Shown: positions 8,920 to 17,736 of the stretch, in pieces
How the letters are laid out: each line of letters opens with the position of its first letter
Numbering within the stretch: the first letter of the stretch is position 1
Origin: Eubacterium multiforme
GTDB lineage: Bacteria > Bacillota > Clostridia > Clostridiales > Clostridiaceae
Direction of reading: 5' to 3'
Assembly: GCF_030813415.1 (NCBI RefSeq)
Contig: NZ_JAUSUF010000001.1
Coordinates: 186,001 to 250,000, forward strand
DNA length: 64,000 bases
Made by a program: the position numbers and the translations under genes
The notes under the pieces: model-generated
Told to the model about the DNA's origin: nothing
The model's database searches: none
Seen by the model: the letters and a program-made list of their open reading frames with translations, nothing else

Positions 8920-10035
8920 TTATTTAAGTAAATCTCCCTTTTTATCAGAAACTTTAATTTCTTCTGATTTCATTTTTTCAAAAGCATCATTTGCTGCTTT
9001 TGTAGCTTTTTCACTTAAATTTGGATTTTTCTCTGGTAATCCAATACCATCATTTTTTGCATCATACATTAAAGTTTTTCCACCTTGGAACTTTCCTTCA
9101 GTTTCATCTTTAATCATGTCAAAAGTAGATTTTTTAATATTTTTTGTAGCTGAAGTTAAGATAACAGATTTTTCATTTCCATCTTTATCTTTATATATAC
9201 CTTCTGAATATTGATCAACATCAACACCAACTACCCAAGCTTTTTTGCCTTTTTTAGCTCTAGCTTTAGCTTCTGTTATAGCTCCAACTCCTGTACCACC
9301 TGCGGCTGTAAATATTACATCTACACCTCTATCGTACATTGAAGCTGCTATTTGTTGTCCACCTGGTGTGTTATTGAAAGTTCCCTCATATATAACATTT
9401 TCCTTTTTAATAGTTATCTTAGTTCCTAACTTTTCGTTAGCATATTTAACTCCTTGTTGGAATCCCCAGTTAAACTTTTGAACTGCTGGTATTTCCATTC
9501 CACCAATAAATCCAAAATTACCCTTTTGCATTTCAACTGCTGAAGCAACTCCTGCTAAAAATCCTGATTCATGTTCTGCAAAAAATATTGATACAGTATT
9601 TTTTGCAACTACAGGTTTACGGTTTCCACTATGTGGATTTCCATCTAATATTACAAATTTAGCATCCTCATATTTTTCTTGTGCTTTATATATAGCTGTT
9701 TCAAATTTAAATCCTGGTGTAACCATAAATTTATTTCCAGCTTCATATTGATTACTTATTTCTTTTAAATAATCAGCTTCTTTTTCTCCTTTAGGTTGTA
9801 AGTATTTAGGTTTTGCAATTCCAAGCTCCTTTTCAGCTTGTTCAATACCTTCCCATGTACCTTGGTTAAATGATTTATCATCAATTGTACCTGAATCTGT
9901 TATCATACCAACCTTTAAATCTGATTTAGATGCAGATGTTGTTCCATCTCCACCTTTTTCTTCTCCACCTCCACAAGCAACTAATCCCGTGGCCATAACT
10001 AATGTAAGCGCTAACGCTATAAACTTTCTTTTCAT
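8920..10035 (-). CDS. BMP-family nucleoside-binding lipoprotein
   Basis: A 371-residue extracellular substrate-binding lipoprotein (BmpA/TmpC/Med family, PF02608). The N-terminus is a lipoprotein signal: basic KRK, hydrophobic core, then the lipobox LVACG with the lipid-bearing Cys near residue 20, followed by a Gly/Glu/Ser linker. The mature part holds family motifs such as GTIDDKSFNQGTWEG and GFIGGMEIP. It captures nucleosides for the following ATPase and permeases. The ATG at 10035 has GGGAGGGG just upstream; an in-frame TTG five codons earlier lies inside that site. No purine riboswitch is apparent upstream. Confidence 0.92.
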   Translation of the reverse strand: MKRKFIALALTLVMATGLVACGGGEEKGGDGTTSASKSDLKVGMITDSGTIDDKSFNQGTWEGIEQAEKELGIAKPKYLQPKGEKEADYLKEISNQYEAGNKFMVTPGFKFETAIYKAQEKYEDAKFVILDGNPHSGNRKPVVAKNTVSIFFAEHESGFLAGVASAVEMQKGNFGFIGGMEIPAVQKFNWGFQQGVKYANEKLGTKITIKKENVIYEGTFNNTPGGQQIAASMYDRGVDVIFTAAGGTGVGAITEAKARAKKGKKAWVVGVDVDQYSEGIYKDKDGNEKSVILTSATKNIKKSTFDMIKDETEGKFQGGKTLMYDAKNDGIGLPEKNPNLSEKATKAANDAFEKMKSEEIKVSDKKGDLLK

Positions 10036-10275
10036 TTTTTCCCCTCCCAAAATCCTCTCATTATCTAATAATAATGCAATTTACACCACAATTATACAAT
10101 AGCAAATTATTAAATTCAATCTTTTTTGTGACTTTTGTTAAATTTTAATGAATTTTTAATTAACTTTTGTTAATTTTAATATTTTAATTTATCCTTTATA
10201 ATATTTTTAATAATGCTTATATTTTAAACTGATGTTGATTTTAGATAGAACTGTAAGACATAGGCTTAATAAATT

Positions 10276-10307
10276 AAGCCATTTTAGATTTTATTCTAAA
10301 ATGGCTT
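10276..10307 (-). terminator. Terminator of the Met/Asn-rich protein gene
   Basis: A perfect 13-bp stem AAGCCATTTTAGA with its complement, followed on the minus strand by AATTTATT. It lies just downstream of the gene ending at 10320. Confidence 0.75.
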
Positions 10308-10319
10308 TATCCACTTATT

Positions 10320-10748
10320 TTATCTTCTATTCCTTTTATGAGATTTTGAATTATTATAACCATTATTATTCATATTTTGCATAAGCATTTCCATAAGTCT
10401 ATTCATATCATTTTGATTCATACCACTATTATTTTCAAAATTATCATTCATATTTCTGCCCATATTTCCACCTGGGTTACCCATATTGTTCATGTTGTTC
10501 ATGTTATTCATATTACCCATATTATTCATGTTTCCCATATTACCCATCAACATATTCATTAGTGGATTATTTTGTCCTTGCATATTATTCATTCTATTCA
10601 TTTGTTGCGGCATCCTATTTCCCATTGGAAACATTCCTCCAAAAAGCATATTCATTAGTGGATTCCCCATAAAAGAATTATTTCCCATAAAGTTTTGTTG
10701 ACCCATTCCGCCTAATAACATATTTAGTAATGGATTCATACCATTCAT
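10320..10748 (-). CDS. Low-complexity Met/Asn/Gly-rich protein, 142 aa
   Basis: Thirty-two of 142 residues are methionine and asparagine is equally dominant; there is no cysteine and almost no acidic residue outside one short stretch. The protein is built from short repeats: PLLNMLLGGM, PLMNMLFGGM and PLMNMLMGNM motifs in the first half, then NMNNM/GNM triplets, then a basic tail KSHKRNRR. There is no signal peptide. AAAGGAT lies 7 bases before the ATG. It is transcribed alone and has its own terminator. No family is recognised. Structural (spore coat-like) or soft-metal-binding roles are possible but unproven. Confidence 0.7.
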   Translation of the reverse strand: MNGMNPLLNMLLGGMGQQNFMGNNSFMGNPLMNMLFGGMFPMGNRMPQQMNRMNNMQGQNNPLMNMLMGNMGNMNNMGNMNNMNNMNNMGNPGGNMGRNMNDNFENNSGMNQNDMNRLMEMLMQNMNNNGYNNSKSHKRNRR

Positions 10749-10826
10749 ATATTTTATCCTTTATATATTAATTCTCACTATAATATATTTTAACCATTTG
10801 TATTTTGCTACAATTTCTAAATTTAA

Positions 10827-11306
10827 TTACTTTAATATTAAATCTACAAGCTCTTCTTGAATTTCACTAGAATATTTGCCACTTCTAAAATCTTTAACAA
10901 CAACTTCTCTCTCTTCATTTTCTAGTCTATTTTTTATACATTTAGGAAATTCTATATATTCTCCTAAAATATTTCCTTTATCATCTATTTTAACTATAGT
11001 TGGAATTCTACTTTCTCCAAAATTTTTTTCTAAAACTTCCTTATATTTTTCTGTATTAAAAAATTTAATATTTATATTTTTATTAAGGTTTCTTAAAGCT
11101 AACAATATAGGCATTGCTGTTGCTGCATCCCCACACCTTGTTTCAGAAAAAACTAATATATTAGCTTTTTCATTTAAGTTTTTTATATCCTCTAATCTAT
11201 TATCACATAATTTTGAAACTTCTTCTTGAGTTTTAATCATATTTATCTCTTCTAAAGTTGCATCCTTTAAAAATTCTTTATAATCTAATCCTTTATCAAC
11301 TTTCAT
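10827..11306 (-). CDS. Thioredoxin-like protein
   Basis: A 159-residue cytoplasmic protein with a thioredoxin fold of the type found in clostridial and bacillar 'thioredoxin family' proteins (Thioredoxin_9-like). After about 45 helical residues it has ILVFSETRCGDAATAMPILLAL, where the thioredoxin Cys-x-x-Cys position is reduced to a single Cys (C-G-D-A), then KFFNTEK and the cis-Pro loop SRIPTIVKID. With only one active-site cysteine it may act by a monothiol mechanism or only bind thiols. The start has AAGGAGG before ATG. Gene context gives no specific pathway. Confidence 0.75.
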   Translation of the reverse strand: MKVDKGLDYKEFLKDATLEEINMIKTQEEVSKLCDNRLEDIKNLNEKANILVFSETRCGDAATAMPILLALRNLNKNINIKFFNTEKYKEVLEKNFGESRIPTIVKIDDKGNILGEYIEFPKCIKNRLENEEREVVVKDFRSGKYSSEIQEELVDLILK

Positions 11307-11414
11307 ATATATCCTCCTTAAATTTTAATTTAACCTTTCTTTTTTAGCTATGTTTTAAATAACTATATAAATATTATAATCTATTATATTATTATAATTA
11401 ATTTATTTAATATG

Positions 11415-11446
11415 AAAAAAGCTTGTATCAAAAATGATACAAGCTT
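11415..11446 (-). terminator. Terminator of deoD
   Basis: A perfect 12-bp stem AAGCTTGTATCA with a 4-base loop, followed on the minus strand by TTTTTTCAT. Confidence 0.85.
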
Positions 11447-11459
11447 AATAAATTAACTT

Positions 11460-12176
11460 CTATGCTAATTCTAATGCAATTTTCATCATATTAGTAAATG
11501 CTAATTGTCTTTCTTCTGAAGTTGTTAGTTCTCCAGTAAATGGACAATCTGATATAGTTAATATACATAATGCATTAACTCCAGCTCTAGCTGCATTCAT
11601 GTAAAGTCCTGCTGATTCCATCTCAACAGCAAGTACTCCCATCTTTTGCCACTTTCTTAATGCTTCTAATCCATCTTCATGATAGAATATATCACTTGAT
11701 AAAATATTTCCTACTTTTACATTTACATTTAAATCTCTTGCAGCATTAACAGCCTTTTCTACTAAATCATAATTTGCAATTGGTGAAAAAGTTCCTGGTA
11801 AACCATATTGGCTTGCAAAATTTGAATCTGTACATGCTCCCATTCCTATTACAACATCATGAAGTTTTAAGTCCTCTTGAATTGCTCCTGCTGAACCAAT
11901 TCTTATAAGATTTTTAACTCCATAAAAATGTATTAATTCATATGAATAAATTCCAATTGATGGTATTCCCATACCACTTCCTTGAACTGATATTCTTTTT
12001 CCTTTATAAGTTCCTGTATATCCATACATTCCTCTTACTGTATTATATTGAACAGGGTTTTCTAAAAATGTTTCTGCTATGTATTTAGCTCTTAATGGAT
12101 CCCCTGGTAAAAGCACAGTTTCTGCTATATCTCCTAGTTTTGCATTATTATGTGGTGTTGGTACTTTTTGTGTCAT
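11460..12176 (-). CDS. deoD: Purine-nucleoside phosphorylase, DeoD type
   Basis: A 238-residue enzyme that splits purine (deoxy)nucleosides with phosphate into base and (deoxy)ribose-1-phosphate. It matches the hexameric DeoD type in length and motifs: [16 protein letters not shown] near residue 23, [16 protein letters not shown] near 66, [10 protein letters not shown] near 91, VEMESAGLY near 180 for nucleoside recognition, and the catalytic Asp in [10 protein letters not shown] near 207. AAAGGAGG precedes the ATG. It is transcribed alone but fits functionally with the nucleoside importer about 2 kb downstream. Confidence 0.95.
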   Translation of the reverse strand: MTQKVPTPHNNAKLGDIAETVLLPGDPLRAKYIAETFLENPVQYNTVRGMYGYTGTYKGKRISVQGSGMGIPSIGIYSYELIHFYGVKNLIRIGSAGAIQEDLKLHDVVIGMGACTDSNFASQYGLPGTFSPIANYDLVEKAVNAARDLNVNVKVGNILSSDIFYHEDGLEALRKWQKMGVLAVEMESAGLYMNAARAGVNALCILTISDCPFTGELTTSEERQLAFTNMMKIALELA

Positions 12177-12301
12177 AAATAATTCCTCCTTTACTGCTAT
12201 GATATAATTATATCATATATTTTCGCCTTAGAAAACCTTTTCTTTGCTTTTAAACTGTTATTTTTAAAATAAGCATTCATCTAAAACAGCTCCTTATAAA
12301 T

Positions 12302-12335
12302 AAAAAATTCTCACAAGTTTTGTGAGAATTTTTTA
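12302..12335 (-). terminator. Terminator of lysP
   Basis: The hairpin AATTCTCACA - aaact - TGTGAGAATT is followed by a TTTTTT tract on the minus strand, 10-40 bases after the stop. Confidence 0.85.
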
Positions 12336-12343
12336 TTGATATT

Positions 12344-13828
12344 TTAATTTTCTTCAAGAACCATATCTTCAACTTCTTTTTCATAATTTTCTTTATTTTG
12401 TATACATCTATCTAAATCAACATCTTCTAATTTTACAAGTTTAGTTTTATTTTTTATTTTATAAAAAATCCATAGAATAAAGAATAGTGGTATACCTATA
12501 TATGATGAAATTATTCCCATCCATTCTATTCCTTCAGGTTTAATATAAGAAAATCCTTGACCTACAATAACTACAGCACAAAGTGCTAATGCTATTATTG
12601 GACCTATTGGAAACATTTTTGCCTTATATGGTAAATCCTTTATATCTCTTCCTTGATAAACATATGCTTTTCTAAATCTATAATGACAAAATGCAATTCC
12701 AAGCCAAGCTATAAATCCTGCAAGTCCTGATGCTGCAACAAGCCAAACGTAAACTGATGTTTCTGCATAAATTCCAGTTAAAAAGCAAGCTGATGCAACA
12801 ACTGTTGTTAATATTATTGCATTAACAGGAACTCCTCTTTTATTTAGCTTTCCAAAAACTTTTGGTGCCATATTATCTTTTGCCATTGAATATAACATTC
12901 TACTTGATGCATACATTCCTGAATTACCAGCTGATAATACTGATGTTAAAATTACTGCATTCATAAGAGATGCTGCACCTGCAATACCTGCCTTTTCAAA
13001 TACCATTGTAAATGGACTTGTGTTTACTCCGGCTTGTGTTGAAGGTATTATTAATCCAATAACAATTATTGTACCAATATAAAATAATAATATTCTCCAA
13101 AAAACTGTATGTACAGCCTTTGGTATTGTTTTTTCTGGATTTTCAGATTCTCCTGCTGCAATTCCAATAAGCTCAGTTCCTTGAAATGAGAAACCTGCTA
13201 TTAAGAATATTGAAAATATTGATTTTATTCCTCCAACAAAAGGTCCACCATTTGCATGTAAATTTTTAAAGCCAATAGTATTTCCTCCCATAATTCCTAA
13301 AATCATAAGTACACCTACTGCTATAAATATTAATACTGTAATAACCTTAATACTTGCAAACCAAAATTCTGATTCTCCATAAGCCTTTGCAGATAAAAGA
13401 TTTAATCCAACTATTAATACTAAAAATATACTACTCCAAACTAATCCTGGAACATTAGGAAACCAATATTTCATTACTAAAGATCCTGCAACCATTTCTG
13501 TTGCAATAGTTATAGCCCAGTTATACCAATAATTCCATCCAAGTGCAAATCCTAATGCTGGATCAACAAACTTAGTAGCATAAACCCCAAAGGAACCTGA
13601 TACTGGCATATATGTAGCCATTTCCCCAAGACTTGTTATAAGAAAATAAACCATTATTCCAATTACACCATAGGCAACTATTGAACCTCCAATTCCTGCC
13701 TCATGAATACTATCTCCCATTGCAAGGAAAATACCAGTTCCTATAGAACCACCTAATGCAATCATATTTAAATGTCTTGCTTTAAGTCCCCTCTTTAACT
13801 CATTACTTCTACTTTCTGTCTCACTCAT
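12344..13828 (-). CDS. lysP: Lysine-specific amino acid permease
   Basis: A 494-residue amino acid-proton symporter of the APC superfamily with about 12 membrane helices. The N-terminus LKARHLNMIALGGSIGTGIF is the hallmark of AAT-family permeases, where G-G-x-I-G-x-G-x-F unwinds in helix 1 to bind substrate. Other family stretches are GFSFQGTELIGIAAGESENPEKTIPKA (split below twenty per segment: GFSFQGTELIGIAA and GESENPEKTIPKA) and SGMYASSRMLYSMAKD. The upstream lysine riboswitch points strongly to lysine as substrate. GGAGG lies before the ATG. It is a single-gene transcript. Confidence 0.9.
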   Translation of the reverse strand: MSETESRSNELKRGLKARHLNMIALGGSIGTGIFLAMGDSIHEAGIGGSIVAYGVIGIMVYFLITSLGEMATYMPVSGSFGVYATKFVDPALGFALGWNYWYNWAITIATEMVAGSLVMKYWFPNVPGLVWSSIFLVLIVGLNLLSAKAYGESEFWFASIKVITVLIFIAVGVLMILGIMGGNTIGFKNLHANGGPFVGGIKSIFSIFLIAGFSFQGTELIGIAAGESENPEKTIPKAVHTVFWRILLFYIGTIIVIGLIIPSTQAGVNTSPFTMVFEKAGIAGAASLMNAVILTSVLSAGNSGMYASSRMLYSMAKDNMAPKVFGKLNKRGVPVNAIILTTVVASACFLTGIYAETSVYVWLVAASGLAGFIAWLGIAFCHYRFRKAYVYQGRDIKDLPYKAKMFPIGPIIALALCAVVIVGQGFSYIKPEGIEWMGIISSYIGIPLFFILWIFYKIKNKTKLVKLEDVDLDRCIQNKENYEKEVEDMVLEEN

Positions 13829-13855
13829 TTTCTTCCTCCTTAGTTTAAACGCATA

Positions 13856-14115
13856 AAAAACAAAACCCTGAGGAAAATATCACTCAGGGTAATAAGCTAC
13901 TTCTATTATATGTAATACAATTAAACTAATTAGTCCTATGAATGATAGCCCTCCACAAATACTTGTGACAATCTTATATATATTCTATATAAAACCAGCA
14001 ATATAACCTTAAAGCATCAGCTATATACTTCGGCAAATTTACCTTTCCTATTAACTCACAGTGCTTACCTCATTAATAGTACTATTTAAACTTGCTCCTC
14101 TACCTCAATTATTTC
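13856..14115 (-). promoter_or_regulatory. Lysine riboswitch (L box) controlling lysP
   Basis: On the minus strand the leader contains the conserved L-box 5' block GAGGTAGAGGAGCAAG (14091-14106), AGTACTA, GGTAAGCACTGTGAG, GGAAAGG and the highly conserved TGCCGAAG (around 14030-14037), then GCTGG, followed by the terminator ACCCTGAG - loop - CTCAGGGT with a T-rich tail (about 13856-13893). Such elements bind lysine and cause early termination, so lysP should be switched off when lysine is plentiful. The aptamer extends from about 14112 to 13920. Confidence 0.93.
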
Positions 14116-14142
14116 GTTCTTATGATGTCTTTTTCTTTTTTT

Positions 14143-14171
14143 ATTATGTTATAAAAAATACAAATATTCAA
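14143..14171 (-). promoter_or_regulatory. Promoter of the lysine riboswitch/lysP transcript
   Basis: Minus strand TTGAAT (14171-14166), a 17-base spacer and CATAAT (14148-14143), about 35 bases ahead of the conserved start of the L box. Confidence 0.65.
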
Positions 14172-14206
14172 TAGGGTTATTAATTTATTTTTATTTTGTT
14201 TACATT

Positions 14207-15937
14207 TTACTTTTCCAAAATATTAATTAACTCCTTAGTTAAAAAAGGATCAAATTTTTTACCTGACTGCCTTTTTAATTCTTCTATACACTCTTCTTTT
14301 GTCCTTCTTTTCTTTTTATCTTTGTTATTATGCATATAGTCATAAGAATCTAACAAATATACTATTCGAGATTCTAGTGGTATCTTTTCTTTTTTAAGTC
14401 CTAAAGGATATCCCTTTCCATCCCATCTTTCATGGTGGGATAATATACTATTTGCAATATGAGAAATAGTAGGGTCTGATAATGCAATTCTATAGCCTTT
14501 TTCTGTATGATCATTAATTAATTCAATTTCTTCTTCTGTTAAATCATCTTCTTTAGAAAGCAATTTACCTGGTACGCCAATTTTACCTACATCATGAAAC
14601 ATTACAACTAAAATTAAATCTTCCATTTCACTTTGTGATAATTTTATTCTTTTGCCTAATTTTTTTGCTAATTTAATAATTCTTTTATTTTGTTCTTTTA
14701 TTCCGCTTTCCTTATCATCTAGATTCTTTTTTATTGAAGATAATATAGCCTCTCTAATTTTTGAATTACCTAATAACTTTCTTTTATATAATTGTTTTTC
14801 AGCTATTAATATTAAATCATCAATTGTTTCATTATTTTTATATGTAGTGGAAACTCCAAGAGAAATACTGAGTGGAACCGGTTTATAATCTGCTTCTTCA
14901 CATTTTTTGTAAATTAAATTTGTCATTCTTATAGCTTCTTTTTTATCTACATTTGGTAATATTATGACAATTTCATCTCCGCCCCATCTTACAGAAAAAC
15001 CTTTTTCTTTAACCACAGTCTTAATAATATTAGATATTCCTACTAAAAATCTGTCTCCCTCAAAATGACCTAATGAATCATTTATTATTTTTAGTCCATT
15101 TAAGTCCCCCATAATTATACTAATACAATTACAGCCTTCTTTCTTTAATTCATTAACTTTCTTATCAAGAAAAGCTCTATTATAAAGACCTGTTAATTTA
15201 TCTATATAACTTAAATGTTTAAGTTCTTCCTCAAAACTTTTTCTTTCTGTTATTTCCCTAGAAACTGAAACTAAACCTATTATCTCATTATTTTCATCTC
15301 TTACTGGAGCCTTCATATCTTCTAATATCTTTTTGTCTCCTATTTTATTTATATACTCATTTTCTACTATATCAATTTTACCAAACTCCATTAACAACCT
15401 ATCTCTCTGTCGAATATTATCTTTCTTTACTTCTGTATATGGTAATACTTCTGGACCTTTTCCAATAATATTTTCACAGCCTATTTCTAAAATGTTTTCA
15501 AAGGTTTTATTACACCCTAAAAAATTACCATTTTTATCTTTGTAGGATATAGCTTCTGGTATGGAATCAATAATTAGCTTTAACATGTTTCTTTCATTTA
15601 AAATTTTTCTATCCGATTCTAATTTTTTAGTTATATCAATAATTACTCCAATTGTGGCTATACTATTATTACCTTCTTTAATAGGAACTATATGTACATC
15701 AAAAATCTTATCTTTAAAAGTATATTTAAATACACTTTCCTTAGTTAAATTTATTTCTGAACCAATTTTTATTTTTTGTTTTTTTAAAACATCAATTAAA
15801 GACTTATTTATAACCTCTTTCTCATTAACATTAAATATACTGCAAAATTTATTGTTAACTACTACCAACTTACCTCTACTATCTGTTTCCCAAATAGCAA
15901 AAGGTATATGCTCTAAAAGAATCCTCATAAAATCCAC
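14207..15937 (-). CDS. PAS-PAS-GGDEF-HD-GYP cyclic-di-GMP signalling protein
   Basis: A 576-residue cytoplasmic sensor. Residues 1-110 and about 118-235 are two PAS domains. About 240-395 is a diguanylate cyclase domain with RWGGDEIVIILP (active-site GGDEI, a conservative variant of GGDEF). About 400-576 is an HD-GYP phosphodiesterase with FHDVGKIGVPGKLLSK, NDHTEKGYRI and HHERWDGKGYPLGLK. It can in principle both make and break cyclic di-GMP. No membrane helices are seen. A GTG start at 15937 has GGAGG seven bases upstream. It is a single gene, a few kilobases downstream of the pilus operon; a link to pilus control is inferred only. Confidence 0.88.
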   Translation of the reverse strand: MDFMRILLEHIPFAIWETDSRGKLVVVNNKFCSIFNVNEKEVINKSLIDVLKKQKIKIGSEINLTKESVFKYTFKDKIFDVHIVPIKEGNNSIATIGVIIDITKKLESDRKILNERNMLKLIIDSIPEAISYKDKNGNFLGCNKTFENILEIGCENIIGKGPEVLPYTEVKKDNIRQRDRLLMEFGKIDIVENEYINKIGDKKILEDMKAPVRDENNEIIGLVSVSREITERKSFEEELKHLSYIDKLTGLYNRAFLDKKVNELKKEGCNCISIIMGDLNGLKIINDSLGHFEGDRFLVGISNIIKTVVKEKGFSVRWGGDEIVIILPNVDKKEAIRMTNLIYKKCEEADYKPVPLSISLGVSTTYKNNETIDDLILIAEKQLYKRKLLGNSKIREAILSSIKKNLDDKESGIKEQNKRIIKLAKKLGKRIKLSQSEMEDLILVVMFHDVGKIGVPGKLLSKEDDLTEEEIELINDHTEKGYRIALSDPTISHIANSILSHHERWDGKGYPLGLKKEKIPLESRIVYLLDSYDYMHNNKDKKKRRTKEECIEELKRQSGKKFDPFLTKELINILEK

Positions 15938-16086
15938 AAACTTACCTCCATTTGTTTCCTTTTCTTTTGTTTATATTCTTAATTTAATATACTATAATAT
16001 TATTTGTTTTTTTCTAAAATATTGTATTTTTAATCAATACTTTACTTTTTTAACAATTTCTACATAAAGAGTATATAAATAGAGTA

Positions 16087-16120
16087 AAATGGCCTCCCTC
16101 TTATAATAAGGTAGGCCTTT
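16087..16120 (-). terminator. Terminator of trmB
   Basis: The hairpin AAAGGCCTACC - loop - GGGAGGCCATTTT on the minus strand sits right after the trmB stop. Confidence 0.7.
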
Positions 16121-16123
16121 AAT

Positions 16124-16777
16124 TTATATTGTTGCTATTAAAAATTTAGTTTTAATACCTTTAGCTGTAAACATTTCTTCATGTTCTGTAGTAACATTTC
16201 CTTCAAATCCACTATTGTGTAAATCATAGGTTATATATTTTATATTAAAATTACATTCTTTAAAATACTCTAATGATTCTTCAAACAACTCATCATCATC
16301 AGTCTTAAACCATATTTCTCCATTCTCATTTAAAAACTTTTTATAGTTTTCTAATTGTCTAGGATGAGTAAGTCTTCTTTTTTTATGCCTTTCTTTAGGC
16401 CATGGATTACAAAAGTTAATGTAAATTCTCTCTATTTTATCATCTTCTCCAAGAATTTCATCAATTAAAGCAATTTCTTGAGCCATAAGTTTAACATTAT
16501 TTATAGTTTCACCTTTTTCATTAAAAGCCTTTTCTATATTTCTTTTTGCAAGAACTAAAACTTCATCTTTAATATCTATGGCAATATAATTAATATTTTT
16601 GTTTTCTGATGCATGTACTGCCATAAATGTACCTTTTCCACACCCTAATTCTAAATAAACAGGTCCATTATTCTCATATGATTTATTCCACTTACCCTTT
16701 AATTCCTTTGGATTAACTACAAAAAAATCACATGCCTCTAGTTCAGGTCTAGCCCAAGGCTTTCTTCTCATTCTCAT
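16124..16777 (-). CDS. trmB: tRNA (guanine-N7-)-methyltransferase
   Basis: A 217-residue SAM-dependent enzyme that makes m7G46 in tRNA variable loops. The N-terminus [13 protein letters not shown] is nearly the same as in other Firmicute TrmB proteins and supports the ATG at 16777, which has GGAGTG upstream; an upstream ATG at 16822 lacks a ribosome site. Motif I is [12 protein letters not shown], followed by NYIAIDIK, then [19 protein letters not shown] (catalytic and tRNA-binding) and [14 protein letters not shown]. Length is typical. It is transcribed alone downstream of two membrane protein genes. Confidence 0.94.
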   Translation of the reverse strand: MRMRRKPWARPELEACDFFVVNPKELKGKWNKSYENNGPVYLELGCGKGTFMAVHASENKNINYIAIDIKDEVLVLAKRNIEKAFNEKGETINNVKLMAQEIALIDEILGEDDKIERIYINFCNPWPKERHKKRRLTHPRQLENYKKFLNENGEIWFKTDDDELFEESLEYFKECNFNIKYITYDLHNSGFEGNVTTEHEEMFTAKGIKTKFLIATI

Positions 16778-16854
16778 ATTTTTGTTCACTCCGTCTTCAT
16801 AAGTTTCATTATTATTATACATATTTTAAATGTTATTAACAATAAAATTTATTA

Positions 16855-17628
16855 TTACTTACTCTTTATAAGCTTTTTAAGATCATTTAAATGTTTATGC
16901 TCTTCTATATGCTTTGCATTTGGGAATGCATTTAAAATTCTCTTATTTTCCATTGCTTCTTTCTTAAGTAAATTTAACTTTTCTATTAACATTCCTATCC
17001 TATCTTTATTTGCTTCATTATTATTTTCCATTCTTAATTTTTCTAACTCATTTTCAGTAAACTCTTCTAATTCTATACCTACTTTTCTTAAGTCATTCTT
17101 AATATTTTTAATTCTTGCTAAATGATCTTTTAAATGAAGTAAATGAGCAACTGTAAAGACAAAATCTACTATAAAAATAGTAGTTATTATTGCTGAAAGT
17201 GGATATATTATTTTATTTGGTATTGACCTTACTAATCCTCCAAGCATTGGCTCTATTACTTCAACTATTACAACAGCCAAAACTCCAAATAATACTGAAT
17301 TTAAAAGACATACTCTTCCATTTATATTGAATTTATATGTTGAATAATCCCACCATTTCATATGAAATAACTTTTCAAGTACATATGATGTTATGTATTC
17401 TAAGATACTTGCTAAAATCATTCCCTCAAAAAATACTTTAATTGGATTTGACCCTGAGCCTTTTAATAATATAGTTACTAATACGCCTCCAAAACCATAA
17501 ATTGGACAAACTGGCCCATATAAGAAACCTCTATATGTGAATTTCTTATCTATTATGAAACAATAGATTGTTTCACTAAGCCATCCTAAAAAACTATATA
17601 TAGTAAAATATATAATTAATTCCCTCAA
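16855..17628 (-). CDS. CmpB-family (PF06541) membrane protein
   Basis: A 257-residue membrane protein of the 'putative ABC transporter permease CmpB' family, common in clostridia and of unknown function. It starts with a helix holding YSFLGWLSETIYC, then the family motif FTYRGFLYGPVCPIYGFGG, further helices, and KWWDYSTYKFNINGRVCLLNS, ending with a charged coiled-coil-like cytoplasmic tail from about residue 175. The start is a TTG with GGAGGTG eight bases upstream. It follows a close paralogue (17737-18534) on the same strand. No ABC ATPase is adjacent, so the transporter label is unproven. Confidence 0.8.
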   Translation of the reverse strand: MRELIIYFTIYSFLGWLSETIYCFIIDKKFTYRGFLYGPVCPIYGFGGVLVTILLKGSGSNPIKVFFEGMILASILEYITSYVLEKLFHMKWWDYSTYKFNINGRVCLLNSVLFGVLAVVIVEVIEPMLGGLVRSIPNKIIYPLSAIITTIFIVDFVFTVAHLLHLKDHLARIKNIKNDLRKVGIELEEFTENELEKLRMENNNEANKDRIGMLIEKLNLLKKEAMENKRILNAFPNAKHIEEHKHLNDLKKLIKSK

Positions 17629-17736
17629 AATTAAAACACCTCCATTTGTATATATATTATATACCTATAGAGGTGTCCATATATTTAATTAACTGTTAAA
17701 TTTATCTTTTATATACCATTTTTAGTATTAATATTT

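Noticed and set aside
10036..10275. Purine riboswitch upstream of the nucleoside importer
   Set aside because: The conserved G-box core segments are not found in this stretch.
10377..10701. Plus-strand frames of 61 and 71 residues full of His or Phe/Ile
   Set aside because: They are antisense shadows of the Met/Asn-rich gene; their odd composition follows from the repeats on the other strand.
15561..16067. A 168-residue plus-strand open frame
   Set aside because: It runs antisense to the PAS domains of the cyclic-di-GMP protein and into the upstream gap. It has no ribosome site and no recognisable motif.
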